Below, in pieces: positions 32,121 to 44,380 of a DNA stretch of 64,000 nucleotides; positions within the stretch are counted from its first letter, which is position 1, and the number at the start of each line of letters is the position of its first letter. The notes under the pieces were generated by a model. That model searched no databases, was not told the DNA's origin, and was given only the letters and a program-made list of their open reading frames with translations. Made by a program: the position numbers and the translations under genes. The DNA comes from Diplolepis rosae (lineage: Eukaryota; Arthropoda; Insecta; Hymenoptera; Diplolepididae), in the NCBI GenBank assembly GCA_030998225.1, contig JAPYXD010000714.1:62001-126000 (forward strand), read 5' to 3'.

Positions 32121-33077
32121 ATACGAGGTCTGTCAAGAAAGTATCGGGCCTACCTTTATATTTCCGCGCTGGTGTTATTCTTCATCATCGGGCGGGTGGC
32201 ATCCTTCAAAGTAATCCCCACTTGATTGAATAACACGGTTCCAGAGATGTTTCCAGTTCTCGAAAAAGTCCTGAAACTCTTTTTTAGGGATGGCCTTGAG
32301 TACGCTCGTCGCTTTATTTTCAACCTTCGTCTTGTCATCGAATCGCTGTCCTTTGAGTGGTTTTTTGAATTTTGGAAACAGCCAAAAGTCACAGGGAGCT
32401 ATGTCGGGACTTTACGGAGGTTGTCGAAGCAATGCGATACTATGTTTACTTAGAAACTGCTGCACAAGATTCGATGAATGTGCTGGCGCGTTACCGTGGT
32501 GAAGAAGCCAGTCACCGCACACACGCGAGTCATTCCTAAAATCTCGTTCAAAATTTCCCAAACAGTAGTTTTCGGTATTCCGAGATCATTTTCTAGTTCA
32601 CGAACAGTTAATCGACGATCACCCTCAATCGCAAGTCGCACCCGCTCAATATTATCCAATATTTTTGTCGTCGAAGGTCGGCCAGAACGAGAATCACTAT
32701 CAACAGAAGTGCGGCCTCCTTTTAAACGATTATACCACTCTTTTATTCGTGTTTTGCTCATACACTCATTCCCAAAGGCCTTTTGCATCATCTGAATAGT
32801 TTCCGAACTCGTTTTTCCGAGTTGAAAACAAAATTTGATGCAAATTCGTTGATCTTGTTTTACAGTCATTTTTAACAATCACAAAATCCGCCGAACTCAA
32901 AAATAGCTTTGTAAACAAAGACACGCTGCGCATGAACTATACGTCCGGCAGATGTCAGCAAGCAACCGGTAGGTTCGTGAGGCTTTACTGTTGACGTTCA
33001 TGCCCCACAGAAGTCAATCGAACACTATGGCGCGAGATATAAAGGTAGGCCCGATACTTTCCGGACAGACTTTATCG
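32121..33077 (-). mobile_element. Internally deleted mariner with terminal inverted repeats
   Basis: The left end CTGTCAAGAAAGTATCGGGC and the right end (reverse) CTGTCCGGAAAGTATCGGGC form terminal repeats of about 40 bases. On the minus strand an N-terminal transposase part (32878-32450) has the two helix-turn-helix regions: 'IKFCFQLGKTSSETIQMMQKA', 'EWYNRLKGGRTSVDSD' and the GRPS AT-hook-like motif. The frame then reaches 'SPDIAPCDFWLFPKFKKPL' (third catalytic Asp) and ends 'SGDYFEGCHPPDDEE'. The part with the first two catalytic Asp residues is deleted and there is a stop, so the element is about 0.96 kb instead of about 1.3 kb. Confidence 0.85.
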
Positions 33078-33854
33078 TCATAAATTCTAAAGTGCAGTGC
33101 CTAAATCCTATAGTATTGTCTATCACTTTCTTTTATTAAGTTTGAAGCAACCTTAGATATTTAGCAAATGACTTACTAGTAATTATCTATATAAATGCAC
33201 TTTATGAAATTTAGTTCCAAGCGCCAGAAAATATATATGAATTACTGGTATTTATTGACAAAAATGCTAAAAAGCCGTAAATCCTTTCTAATTTTTAGCA
33301 ATTCACAGGCAAGCCTTTATGATTGGGTGCTATGCAGCTGAAGCATTTCGGTAGGCACTCCTGCAATCTGTCCAGTGTAATCTATTATTCTATTAGTCGG
33401 GGTGCGCAAGGGCGAACAAAGTACACGCCAAAAAGGAATTTTTGAATTTAAGTAGATATTATACTGACTTTCAGCAATTTTTTTGCATTCACTCATATGC
33501 CATTAAAATACAGGGGTTGAAATACCTTATTAGAAACTATATCTATACTACCATACCACATATAAAAACCTAACACTAATACATAGAGTTATAGACAGAT
33601 ATATTTCTAAATATCGCTTTCTTCTCGCTGAGTCCAAAAGTTTGAACTTTTCATCTATACTAACTAGGAAAATTTTTCATCACTAATGAGAAAAGTGTCG
33701 AGTTAGAAATTGTAGGGACCAGAAATCTACCAGTGAAGGGACAAAAATGTAGAGGACCCCAAGTATTTTTAATTTTCAATTAAAATAAAACATTTTTGAT
33801 TTACGAAGATCAAGTAAGACTTCTGATAATGTTACAAATTGAATTAAAAAAATC
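33078..33854. other. Gene-free AT-rich interval
   Basis: The first 230 bases hold further units of the degenerate tandem repeat. I see nothing in the rest. Confidence 0.5.
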
Positions 33855-34015
33855 TGCCCGCTTCGCGGGCACATTCTCATCGCGCGTTTCGCGCGCAGCT
33901 CGCTTTGCTCGCAAGTTTGAGCGCGCCTAGGGCGTGCGATTTGATCGTCGCGCTTCACGCTCCGTTTTTTCTGGACCTCGCGCTTCGCGCTCGGTCTTGT
34001 TCTCTTCGCATACAT
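33855..34015. repeat. Cluster of GC-rich mini-hairpins
   Basis: Within 160 bases: CCCGCTTCGCGGG, GCGCGTTTCGCGCGC, CTCGCTTTGCTCGC, GCGCTTCACGCTC and CGCGCTTCGCGCTCG. Each is a short stem capped by TTCG/TTTC-like loops. One more lies at about 34192-34210. The base composition is sharply different from the surroundings. Confidence 0.7.
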
Positions 34016-35272
34016 TTAAGTTTATTTCTTATAATTTGATACTAAAGCTCAAACCAATTTTATAATAATATTACAGATGATGTGAACTACACATTTTCTC
34101 AAAGTCACTCAATTTCTTTTTGAACTTAAGTGAAACAGGAAATTCAGTTTACCTAAGGCTCTATCAGCCTTAAGGAACACATTCTCATCATGACGCTCGC
34201 GCTTCGCGCTCGATTTTCTATATACATTTCAGTAACTTTTTAATAAATTACATGGTTAAAATAATTCATTTTCTTCCAAATCTCTCAAAAAAAGAAAAAA
34301 CAATCGTAGACTTTATTTAAGGAAACGATTTTGCAGAACAACGCTTATTTCGTATATCACATATTTTGATGAAAAAAATCGAATTTTTTTAATATTAAAA
34401 ATCAAAACATAAAATATACATCCTGTCCCGAAATGTCTCAATGAGAATTCGTAGACCTTATTTAGGCAAACAATTTTCCTTCTAAACGTTTTTTTTTATC
34501 TCACATATTTTGTCTAAAAAGTGGAATTTTTGAATTATAATCGTATTTTTTGGAATTGAAACGAAAAATATATGTTTTTTCAGAAACTGTATGAGACAAA
34601 ATTTGTAGATCTTTTCGAAACAAACAACTTTGTATTCTTACGTTTTTTTCGTATTTCACATATTATTGTTAAAAAATTGAATTTTGGATTTTCAGTAGTT
34701 TTTTTTTAAATTAAAAAGAAAAATATGCATCTTGTGAAAAAATGTTACGATTAAAATTGGTAGGTCTTTATTTATTTAATAATATTGTATCATAACGTTT
34801 TTTCGTATCTCGTATAATTTAACTGGAAAATGGAATTTTGATATTGACTTTTTTCGAATTTGAATATGCTGTAACATTTCTAATTTTGATTTAATCAAAA
34901 AATGTTATCAGGATAATTTTTATAGATTTATGAGCACTATCTAAAACAAGTATTGAAATTTTTGATTTCTTCAGAAATTTATTTTCAAAAACACAAAAGT
35001 AGTGCTCAATCCCTCACTTTTGATTGGATGTGGCTGGTTAACGAACTTGTACTTACTTTTTCGGCTCCGATAAAGTGTGCCAAAGCTCAATTCAATCTGA
35101 TAATTCTATCGAGAGTTATGCCGCACACGACCTACTACAGACAGACAGACAGACACTTTCGTAAAAACCGTTTTTTCTGACTCAGGGGGTCTCAAAACGT
35201 AAAGATTTGATGAAAATTCCGAAAGTCATTTTTCACATAAAACCAATACCTTCTCATCCATGATGAGAATGT
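33871..35272. repeat. Dispersed repeat bounded by ACATTCTCATC
   Basis: ACATTCTCATC at 33871-33881 (again 34179-34189) and its complement GATGAGAATGT at 35262-35272 bound the segment. The right end also forms a hairpin TTCTCATC...GATGAGAA. Inside are the hairpin cluster, a copy of the 12590-12985 repeat (34305-34720) and an ACAG microsatellite (about 35133-35153). No protein was found, and the transposon class is unclear. Confidence 0.5.
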
Positions 35273-35509
35273 AAAAAGAACTTCCCAAAAATTGAAACCC
35301 ATTCGGTGCTTCTTACCATTTTTGTGTATATATACTAGTGAACCTTCAAATAAGTATTTTACATTGTGTCAAAAAAGTACTGCGATTTCTTAAATAAAAC
35401 GCCTAATTTTCATATATTCATTAATATTCATTCTGGCGCCTTAAAAGTATGTATGATGTGATGCAATACACATGTCAGTATTTTTTCCAGTCGTCGAAAT
35501 ATTTTTATA
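35273..35509. other. Short gene-free interval
   Basis: No gene or repeat recognised in these 237 bases. Confidence 0.5.
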
Positions 35510-35809
35510 CACGGAAAAAAATGAACTGTCAACTTGAATATCTGGAGTGTCAAACTGATTATATTGGAGTTTCAACTATGGGATAACATTCTACATGGTG
35601 TGAAGTACTATCTGTGAAGAGTAAAAACTAGATGTTCAGCTTGACTTTCCCAGAGTGTATGAGAATCCTGGAATGTAAACCTGAGTATCTCAGGAGCGTT
35701 AGCTCGATTATTTCGGTGTGTAAGTGTTGACAGGTTAACTATTTCAGAATATAAAACTGACATACCTAAATTTTGACACTCAAAGTTTGACACTCCATTT
35801 TTCTCCGTG
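35510..35809. mobile_element. 300-bp MITE, CACGG type
   Basis: The ends CACGGAAAAAAATGAACTGT and, reversed, CACGGAGAAAAATGGAGTGT are inverted repeats. TA lies on both sides (35508-35509 and 35810-35811). Inside, words like AGTGTNAAACT recur in both orientations. Non-coding. Confidence 0.75.
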
Positions 35810-36172
35810 TAGGGACTTCCCTGTATGGCCATCAGCTTATTCGAAGAATTTTTTTACGATCTCAATCGAATCCAAACGAGTACCCCGGAGCGGCAATTTT
35901 TGTTTTAAGAACGGAAAGAAGTCACACGAGGTCAGATCTACAGATATTAAAAAAAAGATGTTTCCTCGCAATATCTAAGATATTAAACTAAAGAACACAA
36001 TATGGTTATTTTAAATATCTCAGATGTTAAACCTAAACACATTAGATATCAGGTCATATTATTAAAGATATTGAACTGCAATATTGTATTTTAGATAACT
36101 AAAGCCAATATTTATGTCATTGAATGCGCAATTGTCTAATAATTATGTAAAGATACTGACTGCAAAATTGAA
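35810..36172. other. Gene-free interval
   Basis: AT-rich, with a few repeats of AAGATATT/TTAGATAT. No gene seen. Confidence 0.5.
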
Positions 36173-36455
36173 CACGGAGAAAAATAGTTGCAGTAATTTT
36201 ACTCAACTCTGTCGATTAAACTTGGGACATGAGGACATTTGAACATCTATTAAATCCTAGTCCGGTAAAATCAATTTGATAAATATCTAATTTATCGACA
36301 GGGCATCAACATGCGCCAGTGGGTAAACATGAAATGTATAAGTATGTCACCGACGCTTGAGGTGCTTCAAACCGTGTAGGGGTAAAATGAGCATCGGGCG
36401 TATTATTTTAACTGGCAATGTTATGGTTCTCTTGAACAAAAAAATTCTTACCTCG

Positions 36456-38301
36456 CCCGTGTAGAAATTGCCCTATCTTTTCTTATTTCAAGTTGGGTTC
36501 TAGTGGGGCCCGGACTAGAATTTCCTCATCTAGAAAAAACTGGTAGGGGCCCTGTTAGCACCCGATTAGTATTTCTAGTCCAGAAAAAAATAATAGGGGC
36601 CCTGTGAGGTACAAGTGAGGAATTCCTTGTTTCGCTTAAGTATGGAAAATCTATTTGTATCTGGCGGGGGCCCGACTAGAGAATCCCTAATTGTAATATT
36701 TGTGGTCAAGGTTAGGTCCATTAGATACAACATAGCCTTTATTCTCTATTCCCACTACAATTTGATCTTATCTGAGAAAAATGGAGATTTTCTGAACACG
36801 GTCTTGGGTAAGATCAATACTTAAGAGGAATCAAGAACATCTAAGAAAACTTTTTGATAATTTTGACTCGAATTCGCATGTAATATAATAATCATATGCG
36901 AGCACGTATGTGTATGTGTGTGTATCTTATTGTGTCGAGGTAATAACAATAACTAAACATGTAGTTTAATTAACATGGGGTGAATAGTAAAATCAATTGA
37001 AGCTTTCATAATAAACATAACCGGTAGAAGTTACTACATAACAGTAGTTAGCATAATTTAGTTATGCGATAATTTTCTTGATTCAAAAGTTTCATCATGT
37101 TTTTGGAATTGAAAGAACTCCAATTTTTTAGATTCTGAACATACGTTGATTTAACTCTTGAAAACAAAAAGTAAAGGAATCATAACCTGTATAGAGTATC
37201 ACTAATATACAATAATAAAAATTAATACTTCTAAAATGTATATAAATCTTTTTATAATGTAATGTTCTTTAATTCCAAAATTTGATCTGTTTATTTCAAA
37301 AATATTTCATTTTATAGAAAATCGATTTAATAATTAAAAATTTTAATCAGAATCATAAATTGGCATTAAATTTAAAAATTCCCGATTGCACGGGGCCCAT
37401 ACACTTCTTACACGGCCCTGCAGTAGTTGCAGGTTATAAGCGCTATATTCTTTCTTGTATTCCAAGCGTGCACAGCCAAGAGGCTTAGTCGTTAGGTTAG
37501 TAATGCGTTAATTATAAGTAGAGAGGGTTCGAACCCGCAGCGTTAAGAATAATTTTTAATACCACCTGAAAGAGCGTTTGTGTAGTGTAGAAGGGGGGGG
37601 GGGGGTGTTTGTAGGTGTGTATATAAAAATAGTAAGTTAGAGTCTACTTGAAAGTAAATACAGTTACGAAATGTACTAATAAGAATATTTATCGATTCAA
37701 CTACTGCTCTTACTTGATTTATCTCTATGTTCCTGCGGTTCACTGAACTTCAAAAATTACACTGGGGCCTTTGTAAACTATGGAAAGTAAGTTAAAAAGT
37801 AGTCAAACTTACTGAGATTATTTTTCGGTGTACGTGTAATGAAAAAGTACTGTCAATTTACTCAGAAAAAAATTTCCTAGCTTGAAAACAGTAAACTTAA
37901 CCTTCCAAGCGAATATCCCTCCGTTGCCGTTAAAAACGGTGAATATTAGAGTCTTAAATTGAATTCCCCCTGTACTTTTTCTCTCAGTGTGGAAAATCGT
38001 TTTTATTTATTATTTTCTCAGTGAGATACCTGAACAAAATTGGTCACGTGACTCTGCTGATATATGCCCTTAAATTCAATGCGGAGATCCAATAGGGCCC
38101 TAATGGTGTCCTTTTTTGTAGGTGGGGTAGTGTAAGGGCTGACCTGACTAAAACCCTCCTAGAAAGTCTAGTAGGGCCCATCTCGACAAAAGCGTTACGT
38201 TACCGATGGGGCCCTGATTAGTTTTACACGCTAGATCCCGACTAGAGATAGGTCAAACTCGCCGGGGTCCCACTAGACCCCTATCAAAATTTCTATACGG
38301 G
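36456..38301. mobile_element. Non-autonomous CCCGT element, copy 1
   Basis: The ends CCCGTGTAGAAATTGCCC and, reversed, CCCGTATAGAAATTTTGA form inverted repeats; CG is duplicated (36454-36455 and 38302-38303). The uninterrupted relative at 62611-62630 reads CTTACCTCGAGC, which confirms the empty site. GGGGCCC words repeat near both ends in opposite orientation. It holds a 0.9-kb module with a tRNA-like part. No gene. Confidence 0.8.
37480..37545 (+). other. tRNA-like sequence, copy 1
   Basis: A-box-like GCTTAGTCGTTAGGTTAG (37483-37500) and a perfect B-box GGTTCGAACCC (37526-37536) at tRNA-like spacing, with a T-arm that pairs. I cannot fold a full acceptor stem, so this is more likely a SINE-type head or tRNA pseudogene than a working tRNA. 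Two more copies are at 42312 and 57915. Confidence 0.45.
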
Positions 38302-39765
38302 CGAGCCTACCAATAGTCATCCGGTACATGCATAAACAACATACAAATACATTCACACCATTCAGTCGTAGCCAATCATATTTTAAATCACAAATACACT
38401 TAAACATATAACCTCATATATATAATCCTAATAAATACACTTATATATAATACGATACGCTTTCGTCTAATCACGCACACGTTCGCTTACATCCTCAGAC
38501 ATAAAACTTGGAACTTACTTATATAGTGACTGCAAGAGTTATTCAGAGCTTGTGAGAGTAAGTGTCGTCAATAAAGTTTTTGAGCCTTACTCAAGTGAAA
38601 ATAAATCAACTCTTTTTATAAATTATTCATAAAATATTTTTTAAAATTAATATAATTAATTAATAAATCATTATAATTATGATTGTTGATATATATAATA
38701 TAATTATTAATTAATATTCAGTAGACATTTTTATTATAACTACGTATGAAGTTTAATGAAACTAAAGTTGGAAATGTACAATAAAAAATTGCATTATTAT
38801 TAAAAATCATCTTATGTAAAAACATTTAAAAGAAGGTTTTTTTATATTTGTGTTGTATATTTTCAAAATATGGATTTTACAATTTCGATTTCCAAATTAT
38901 TATTGTCCCTAATAAATTTATGTTCAATGTAAATCCTGTGTAGATTTTTCAAATTTTATGTAATACACTTATCAAAACTCTTGTTGTTTAAATTTTCATG
39001 AAATGAATTAATTTATAAAAATTAAATGAAAAAAAAAGAAGTAATTATAAATTGAATAAGAACAAATTTTTGTATCACGAATTTATTGAACTTACAGAAT
39101 CTGTATAACTGAATTAAGTAAAACTTTTAAATAAATTATATGATCGAGTGGATAATCATAAAAAAAAGTAGTGGTTAACACTGCGGATCATGTAGTAAAG
39201 CTTCGTGGCGAACAGACGAAACACGATCAAACACGACTGCAGTACGATGAATTTTTAAAACCACTAATTTATAAGTGGAATTCACTATTTTTGAATTAGA
39301 GAGTACTAAAATAAACTGTCATTGTATTTTGTATGTTTTTAATTGATTTTGATTATTAAATATAATAACTTGGAACATCAGTATGCTGAACATTCAACAC
39401 GTTTTTCTAATTAAAAATATTTTATGTGTGCCCAAGGCGCACATTACTTTCATTCGTTCCTGCTATTTCTGCTATTTGTTCTACTATTTTTGTGATTTAA
39501 TAAAAGATTGGTTTTTTATAATTATTCTACGAGTAATAATATATATATTTAAAAATTTTTAATGCACGCTTTCATACTTCACCCTACACTTCTGAATTTT
39601 ATTCAACTTTTATTCATTTTTGAACATTTAATATATCACAAATAATTACAAAGATACTAAATAACTTCTAACTTGTCCATATAGATGGCTGTCCCATAGT
39701 TAAATCACAAATATATTATCTGCTAATATCAAGATTTTGTGGTTTATTATCTATTTTTCTCCGTG

Positions 39766-40814
39766 AACGCTCTACCTTTTCAGCGTTTAGTATATTAACA
39801 CGTTTTAAGAGAAATATTGTATTTGAAAATTAAAAATTTTTTTTTTCGATTTATCATTTTTAGCCAGCTTTTTGGGCTTTTCAGACCACCGTGCAAGATA
39901 TGATAATAATATTTGTGTCAAAACGGGCGGAAAAAGTTGCATTGCATGTTTGTGCGTAGAGCGGCATGCAGTCAATTGTGCCTTGGCGTCAAAATCGAGC
40001 GAAATGTTCATACCGCCCGCTTCAAAGGGAGATAATGTTTGAATGAAACAAATTTTGTTTAATTTAAAAAAATCATTTCTTTAAATCAAAGAACCCACTT
40101 CTTCACGAACGATTTCGACTTTTTGATGTATTGAGCAGCGGCTGTATAGGACATAAGTGGTCCCTTTGGATGGGTACACAAGAAGACCGCTTCAAAACGT
40201 TGCGCGTACACAGAACTCATTATGACTCACGTCTGCTCTCTCCGACGATTCGAGCGCTACTGAATCGCCTTGGTAATTGCGCCGCGTCCTTTAAATGTAC
40301 GTTCATTAAAAAACAAAAAGTTCAAAAATCTCTAATAGTTTTCGAAAAACCGAGAACTCGCTCTTGTTGAACAGACTTTAGTTGGTAAGTTGTTAGTTAG
40401 TTAGTTAGTTTAGTAAGTTGGTTCAAATCTATACGGAAATTACTGTAAAACAGAAAATAAATTCTAAATAATAGTAAATCCTATGCTTAAATAAAGAATA
40501 TCTCTTGCTGATTGCTACTTGCTAAAAATAAGTGAAGAAAATTTTGTAAAATTGTAAGTGATTGCTGTTAAATAGCAAATTGTATTCTGTTTTTTAACAA
40601 TCCAAAGATACCAAAACGCAGTACACGAAAATGCTAAAAGGCAGTAAGTACATTTTAATTTTTCGCAAGTCACTGTCTACTCTTTAAATCTGAATCAGCG
40701 ACAAATATACCACTGATTACACTCAGCGTTATACGCTGACAAATCAGTTGGATTTCACTGATTCATCAGCGTATATACGCTGATTATAATCAGTGGAATA
40801 CATACAGCTGGGTA
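39766..40814. other. Gene-free interval
   Basis: It contains a TTAG microsatellite (about 40390-40412), one unit of the degenerate tandem repeat (about 40600-40690) and inverted ATCAGCGTATA/TATACGCTGAT words (about 40720-40800). The GC-richer part at 39870-40370 has no protein I recognise. Confidence 0.5.
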
Positions 40815-42311
40815 CACGGAGAAATATAGTTAAAGTAATTTTACTCAACTGCCGATCAAATTTGGGACATACACTGAGAAAAAAGATTCTTAGATCCAAA
40901 GAAATGTATTGAATTGATTCTATTTCTTTGTATCAAACAATTCGTTACCCAATTCAATTAAATATTTTTTAGAACCACGAAACGCGTGCTTTCATTCAAA
41001 GAAATAATTTATTTGATAGGCATTTCTTCAATACAAAGAAATATTTCTTTGCTTGTGAATGTGAGCGAATTGACTCAACCGAATCATTTCTTTGAAACTA
41101 TAAGTACCTAGTTTATTTGAATCTTGTTTTCGCACTCAAAAAAATATTTATTTGATTCAATAAGTCCCATTTTTTTAATTCAACAAGACGCATTTGAATC
41201 AAATAATTTTTCCATGGATGAATAAAGCTTTGGGTTTAGTTGAATCAAGGAAATATTAATTTAATTGAGGCATTAATTAATTAATTTAGGAAGATATTTA
41301 TTCGATTGAAAGAGTTGATACATGTATATCAATGTAACATTTCTTTATATGAATAAAATATTATGTTTACATAAATATTTATTTCTTTAGTTGAAAGAAA
41401 TTTTTTTGTGAACAGTAGAATGGAAGAATTCATTCAAAAAGAACATTTATTTTAGAAAAACGATATTTTGTTAAAATATCTGCATAAGTACGTTTAGTTA
41501 AAATGAATAATTTCTTTTATATAAATGTTTGGTATCATTGTTACAATTGTCAATCTTTTTGAACTTGCAACATATTTTGTAGGATTAAATTTTTATTAGA
41601 TTTCTCCTAGGAAATATCCGCCTACATTATCAATATAAAATAATTTAAACCAAAAAAACCAATTTTTTAAAAGAAAGAAATATTTTTTTGAAAAAACTGT
41701 GGTATTTTTCGTTTGAAAAATTTGTTTATTCCATTTAAACGTTTGGCATACCCGTGTAGAAATTGCCCTATCTTTCCTTATTTCAAGTTGGGTTCTAGTG
41801 GGGCCCGGACTAGAATTTCCTCATCTAGAAAAATCTGGTAGGGGCCCTGTTAGCACCCGATTAGTACTTCTCGTCCAGAAAAAACTGATAGGGGCCCTGT
41901 CAGGTTCTAGTTTTTGATTCAAAAGTTTCATCATATTTTTGGAATTGAAAAAACTCAAATTTTTTTGATTCTGAACATACGTTGATTTTACTCTTAAAAA
42001 CAAAAATTAAAAGTATCATAACGTGTATAAAGTATCACTAATATACAATAATAAAAATTCATACTTCTAAAATGTATATAAAGCTTTTTATAATGTAATG
42101 TTCTTTAATTCCAAAATTTGATCTGTTTATTTCAAAAATATTTCATTTGATAGAAAATCGATTTAATAATTAAAAATTTTAATCAGAATCATAAATTGGC
42201 ATTAAATTTAAAAATTCCCGATTGCACGGGGCCCATACACTTCTTACACGGCCCTGCAGTAGTTGCAGGTTATAAGCGCTATTTTCTTTCTTGTATTCCA
42301 GGCGTGCGCAG

Positions 42312-42380
42312 CCGAGAGGCTTAGTCGTTAGGTTAGTAATGCGTTAATTGTAAGTAGAGAGGGTTCGAACCCGCAGCGTT
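42312..42380 (+). other. tRNA-like sequence, copy 2
   Basis: As copy 1, with B-box GGTTCGAACCC at 42362-42372. Confidence 0.45.
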
Positions 42381-42901
42381 AGGAATAATTTTTAATACTA
42401 CCATACGAGCGTTTGTGTAGTGTAGAGGGGGGAATGTGTGTTTCTAGGTAAGTTTGTATATAAAAATAGTAAGTTTAGAGTCTGCTTGAAAGTAAATAAA
42501 GTTTTGAAATGTACTAAGAATATTCATCGATTCAATTACTGTTCTTATTTGATTTACCTATGTTCCTGCAGTTCACTTAACTTCAAAAATTACACTGGGG
42601 ACTTTACGAACTAAGGAAAGTAAGTTAAAAAGTAGTCAAACCTACTGAGATTTTTTTTCTGTGTACGTGTAACGAAAAAGTACTGTCAATTTACTCAGAA
42701 AACAATTTCCTAGCTTGAAAACAGATTTTTTACTGTGAAAACAGTAAACTTAACCTTCCAAGCGAAAATCCCTCCATTGCCCTTAAAAATGTTGAATATT
42801 AGAGTCTTAACTCGAATTTCCCTTGTACTTTTTCTCTCAGTGTGGAAAATTGTTTTTATTTATTATTTTCTCAGTGAGATACCTGAACAAAATTGATCAC
42901 G

Positions 42902-43239
42902 CACTGAAAAAAATGGGTCGGGAGTTTTAGCCATTCGGTTGTAGGTTGGGAATTTATAATTGTATTTATAAAATAATATGTCTCTCTGAACAACGCAGGA
43001 TGTTTAATACAGAAATCAAAATATTGTAAGTGAAACTGGTCGAATCAGAAATATAATATGGGAAGGCGAACAATACATTTTTCCATAGCAACCAATAATA
43101 TGGTTGATTCGTTCATATTTATTCAGTTATAATCGGATGGTTAAAATACAAATCTCATATTGCTGTATCTATGCCAGCAATAAGGTAAGGTTAAATTAAT
43201 CATAAATATCGTTGTAGCAGCCATTCCTTTCTATCAGTG
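42902..43239. mobile_element. 338-bp MITE, CACTG type
   Basis: Ends CACTGA and TATCAGTG; CG is duplicated (42900-42901 and 43240-43241). CCCGT copy 1 lacks it at the matching place (TTGGTCACGTGACTCTG, about 38040). Non-coding. Confidence 0.7.
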
Positions 43240-44141
43240 CGCGACTCTCTTAAAATATGCCCTTAAATTCCATGCGGAAGTCCAATAGGGCCCTAATGGT
43301 GTCCTTTTTTATAGATGGGGAAGTGTAAGGGCTGACCTCACTAAACCCCTACTTTGAAAGTCTATTAGGGCCCACCTCGACAAAAGCGTTACGTTACCGA
43401 CGGGGCCCTGACTAGTTTTCCACGCTAGATCCCGACTGGAGATGGGGCAAACTCGTCGGGGCCCCATTAGACCCCTATCAAAATTTCTACACGGGTAGTT
43501 GTTATGATTACGTGTTTTTTAAACTTAAAACATATTTTCTATAGAATTGAAAATTTATCGTTCTCGTTCTGAAAAACATTCGCTCTCATTATCAACTTGA
43601 AATGTATCATTCCAAACAAATATTCGTCCCACCATAGTATACATTTTTTTTCTATTTAACTGCTTGTAATAGTTATTAGTTATTAATTCATTTATAATTA
43701 CTTCTTTATTTTGCACTTAGGCTTTTTAAATTAAATTGAGTTTACAAAAATTTAAACAGGAAAAGTCTTGATAAATTTTTAACAAAAAAAATAAAAAATC
43801 TACACAGGATTTAGATTTTACATAAATCAACACAGAAAATAAAGGAATTTTCTTTTAAATGTTTTTACACAAGATTTTTTTTATATTAATGAAATTTTTT
43901 AAATATATATTTTAAAATTTAGTTTCATAAAACTTCATATGCATAGTTATAATATAAATGTATACCAAATATTAATTAATAATTATATTATATATTTATC
44001 CATAATCATAATTATAATAATTTAAAAAAATATTTTATGAATAATTTATAATAAGAGTTGATTTATTTTTACTTGAGTAAGGCTCAAAAACTTTATTGAC
44101 GACACTTACTCTCACAAGCTCTGAATAACTCTTGCAATCAC

Positions 44142-44380
44142 TATATAAGAAAGTTCCAAGTTTTATGTCTCAGGATTGTAAGCGAGCGTGAGCGTGATTC
44201 GACGAAAACGTATCGTCCAATGCATAAGTTTAAGTTTATTAGGTTTATATTTGCGAAGTTGTATATTTAAGTGTATTTGTGATAGAAAATATGATTGGCT
44301 GCGACTGAATGGTGTGAATGTAATTGAATGATGTTTATATATGTACATATGTATCTGATGACTAATGGCAGGTTCAAGGT
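44142..44380 (+). promoter_or_regulatory. TATA box, first exon and splice donor module F1
   Basis: TATATAAG at 44142-44149, then a conserved exon-like stretch containing GTAAGCGAGCGTGAGCGTGA and GAATGGTGTGAATGTAAT, and the donor AAG|GTAAGAAT at 44379. Reverse-strand AATAAA-like words precede it. Confidence 0.5.

Larger units (their letters stand above)
36450..38525 (-). promoter_or_regulatory. TATA box, first exon and splice donor module R1 (split by insertion)
   Basis: Read on the minus strand: TATATAAG at 38525-38518, a first exon, then the donor CGAG|GTAAGAAT with GT at 36451-36450. The CCCGT element sits 4-5 bases upstream of the donor and separates it from the promoter. Same module as at 44142, 52066, 53201, 61616 and 62845. 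Confidence 0.5.
36173..39765. mobile_element. Large CACGG-type element X1 (with nested insertion)
   Basis: The left end CACGGAGAAAAATAGTTG and the diverged right end CTATTTTTCTCCGTG are flanked by AA on both sides (36171-36172 and 39766-39767). It contains GTTGAGTAAA-like subterminal words, a reversed TATA-exon-donor module and, at 36456-38301, a CCCGT element. Other copies are at 40815, before 54505, 61-62.2 kb and 62.4-63.7 kb. The rest is very AT-rich and non-coding. Confidence 0.65.
41751..43495. mobile_element. Non-autonomous CCCGT element, copy 2
   Basis: Same ends as copy 1; TA is duplicated (41749-41750 and 43496-43497). The empty site is seen in Y2 and neighbours, where TTTGGCNTAGTTGTTATGAT is uninterrupted (about 51233-51255). 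It lacks about 470 bases present in copy 1 (36610-37080) but carries an extra MITE at 42902. Confidence 0.8.
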
